From the NCBI GenBank assembly GCA_038998365.1, contig JAVZHJ010000042.1, positions 1-5,384 on the forward strand: a stretch of 5,384 nucleotides of DNA, written 5' to 3'. A program made the position numbers and the translations under genes. Positions 4,683 to 5,384 of this stretch are shown here, one piece after another; position 1 is the stretch's first letter; each line of letters starts with the position of its first letter. The notes below the pieces were generated by a model. It ran no database searches. It saw only the letters and a list, made by a program, of their open reading frames with translations, and was not told where the DNA came from. This stretch comes from JAVZGQ01 sp038998365. GTDB taxonomy: Archaea > Aenigmatarchaeota > Aenigmatarchaeia > CG10238-14 > SCSR01.

Positions 4683-5384
4683 CTATTCTACAGATTGCTT
4701 CAGTCTCAGCCATTTTAAATCTTTGGAAAAAAGTTCTCTTATATCGTTTATATTTAGTTTAAACATAGCTAATCTATCGATGCCTAAACCCCAAGCCAAC
4801 ACTGGTACTTTTATACCTAAGGGATAGGTTACCTCTTCTCTGAAAATTCCTGAACCACCAAGTTCAATCCATCCAAGTTGGGGGTGCTTGCAAGATAATT
4901 GGGCCGAGCATTCTGTGAAAGGATAGTAGTCAGGAATGAACTTAACCTCTTCAGCTCCAGCTATTTCTTTTGCAAACATTTTTAAAATTCCCAATAAATT
5001 TCTGAAGTTTACATCTTCACCCAAAACAATCCCTTCAACTTGATTAAACTCAACTCCATGAGAAGCATCAATCACATCTGGCCTATAGCACCTAGCTATA
5101 GCAAAGTATTTTCCAGGAATTTTTGGTTTACTTGCTAAAGTTCTTGCAGACAAACAAGTGCCATGTGCTCTTGGCATGAGCTGCATTGCAATTCTTGGAT
5201 CCCATTTATAGCCCCAGCCTGTGCTTCCAGCAATTCCTTTTTCATGAGTTTTTTTCACTGCTTGAACAAACTTTTTTGGTAAACTTCCAAGCTTCGGGTA
5301 TTTCATCATGTAAGTACTCCACCAGTCTCTTGCAGGATGATTTTGAGGCTGATACAAAGCATCAAAATTCCAGAATTGTGTTTC
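4683..5384 (-). CDS. pheS: Phenylalanyl-tRNA synthetase alpha subunit, archaeal type (5' end outside window)
   Basis: The C-terminal 233 residues of the catalytic subunit are present; the frame is open to the window edge, so the N-terminal half is missing only because of the window limit. It opens with ETQFWNFDALYQPQNHPARD, a hallmark of archaeal/eukaryotic PheS. HGTCLSARTL follows at about 74-83 of the fragment. Class II motif 2 is YFAIARCYRPDVIDASHGVE (about 93-112). Motif 3 contains GLGIDRLAM (199-207) with the conserved arginine R204. The chain ends DIRELFSKDLKWLRLKQSVE, a normal family terminus, so the downstream insertion did not truncate it. PheS forms phenylalanyl-adenylate and transfers Phe to tRNA-Phe in complex with PheT, encoded downstream. 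A TTG at 5357 is internal and not a real start. Operon order is pheS, endonuclease-like gene, pheT. Confidence 0.96.
   Translation of the reverse strand, partial: ETQFWNFDALYQPQNHPARDWWSTYMMKYPKLGSLPKKFVQAVKKTHEKGIAGSTGWGYKWDPRIAMQLMPRAHGTCLSARTLASKPKIPGKYFAIARCYRPDVIDASHGVEFNQVEGIVLGEDVNFRNLLGILKMFAKEIAGAEEVKFIPDYYPFTECSAQLSCKHPQLGWIELGGSGIFREEVTYPLGIKVPVLAWGLGIDRLAMFKLNINDIRELFSKDLKWLRLKQSVE

Noticed and set aside
1..5384. CRISPR array, complete insertion sequence or toxin-antitoxin pair
   Set aside because: No regularly spaced direct repeats, no transposase catalytic frame and no terminal inverted repeats were seen; the zinc ribbon at 3886-3984 is part of the LAGLIDADG protein and not of a transposase.

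Overview
The window looks like a piece of an archaeal chromosome, most likely a small-genome (DPANN-like, for example Pacearchaeota or Woesearchaeota) lineage. Evidence seen: PheS and PheT of the archaeal/eukaryotic type (PheT 550 residues, without the bacterial C-terminal anticodon-binding extension), a tRNA gene broken by intron-like segments that fold as bulge-helix-bulge (BHB) motifs and has no encoded CCA, an archaeal MinD ATPase, A+T-rich TATA-like upstream regions, and very tight gene packing. The lineage assignment is an inference; no rRNA or other decisive marker is present.

Layout. At 49-171 (+) lies a tRNA-Arg(UCU) gene with two apparent introns: a 13-nt one between tRNA positions 8 and 9, and a 35-nt one at the canonical 37/38 site. 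A hairpin plus T-run follows. Next come a 77-residue unknown protein (227-460, +) and, tail to tail with a single spacer base, a small protein with a C-terminal membrane anchor (462-767, -). A 75-bp A+T-rich divergent promoter region separates the latter from a MinD-family ATPase with a C-terminal amphipathic helix (843-1616, +). After a 71-bp promoter-like spacer comes a 166-residue protein with a faint FHA-like pattern (1688-2188, +).

The right-hand 3.2 kb on the minus strand is the phenylalanyl-tRNA synthetase operon, read pheS (4683-5384, 5' end outside the window), then a LAGLIDADG endonuclease-like gene (3806-4672), then pheT (2191-3843). The endonuclease gene sits exactly between the two synthetase subunit genes. 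It starts 10 nt after the pheS stop and runs 38 nt into pheT. It is clearly more A+T-rich than its neighbours and carries a C-terminal four-cysteine zinc ribbon resembling those of IS1-type transposition proteins. The pheT ribosome-binding site, the best Shine-Dalgarno match in the window, lies inside the endonuclease reading frame.

How the parts relate: the tRNA and PheS/PheT belong to translation, and MinD with its neighbours is a separate probable cell-organisation locus. The points most worth a second look are the doubly interrupted tRNA, whose introns compete with the cloverleaf fold, and the zinc-ribbon LAGLIDADG gene lodged in the pheST operon. Apart from the short spacers described, no stretch over 300 bases lacks a gene. 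I saw no CRISPR array, rRNA or complete transposon.
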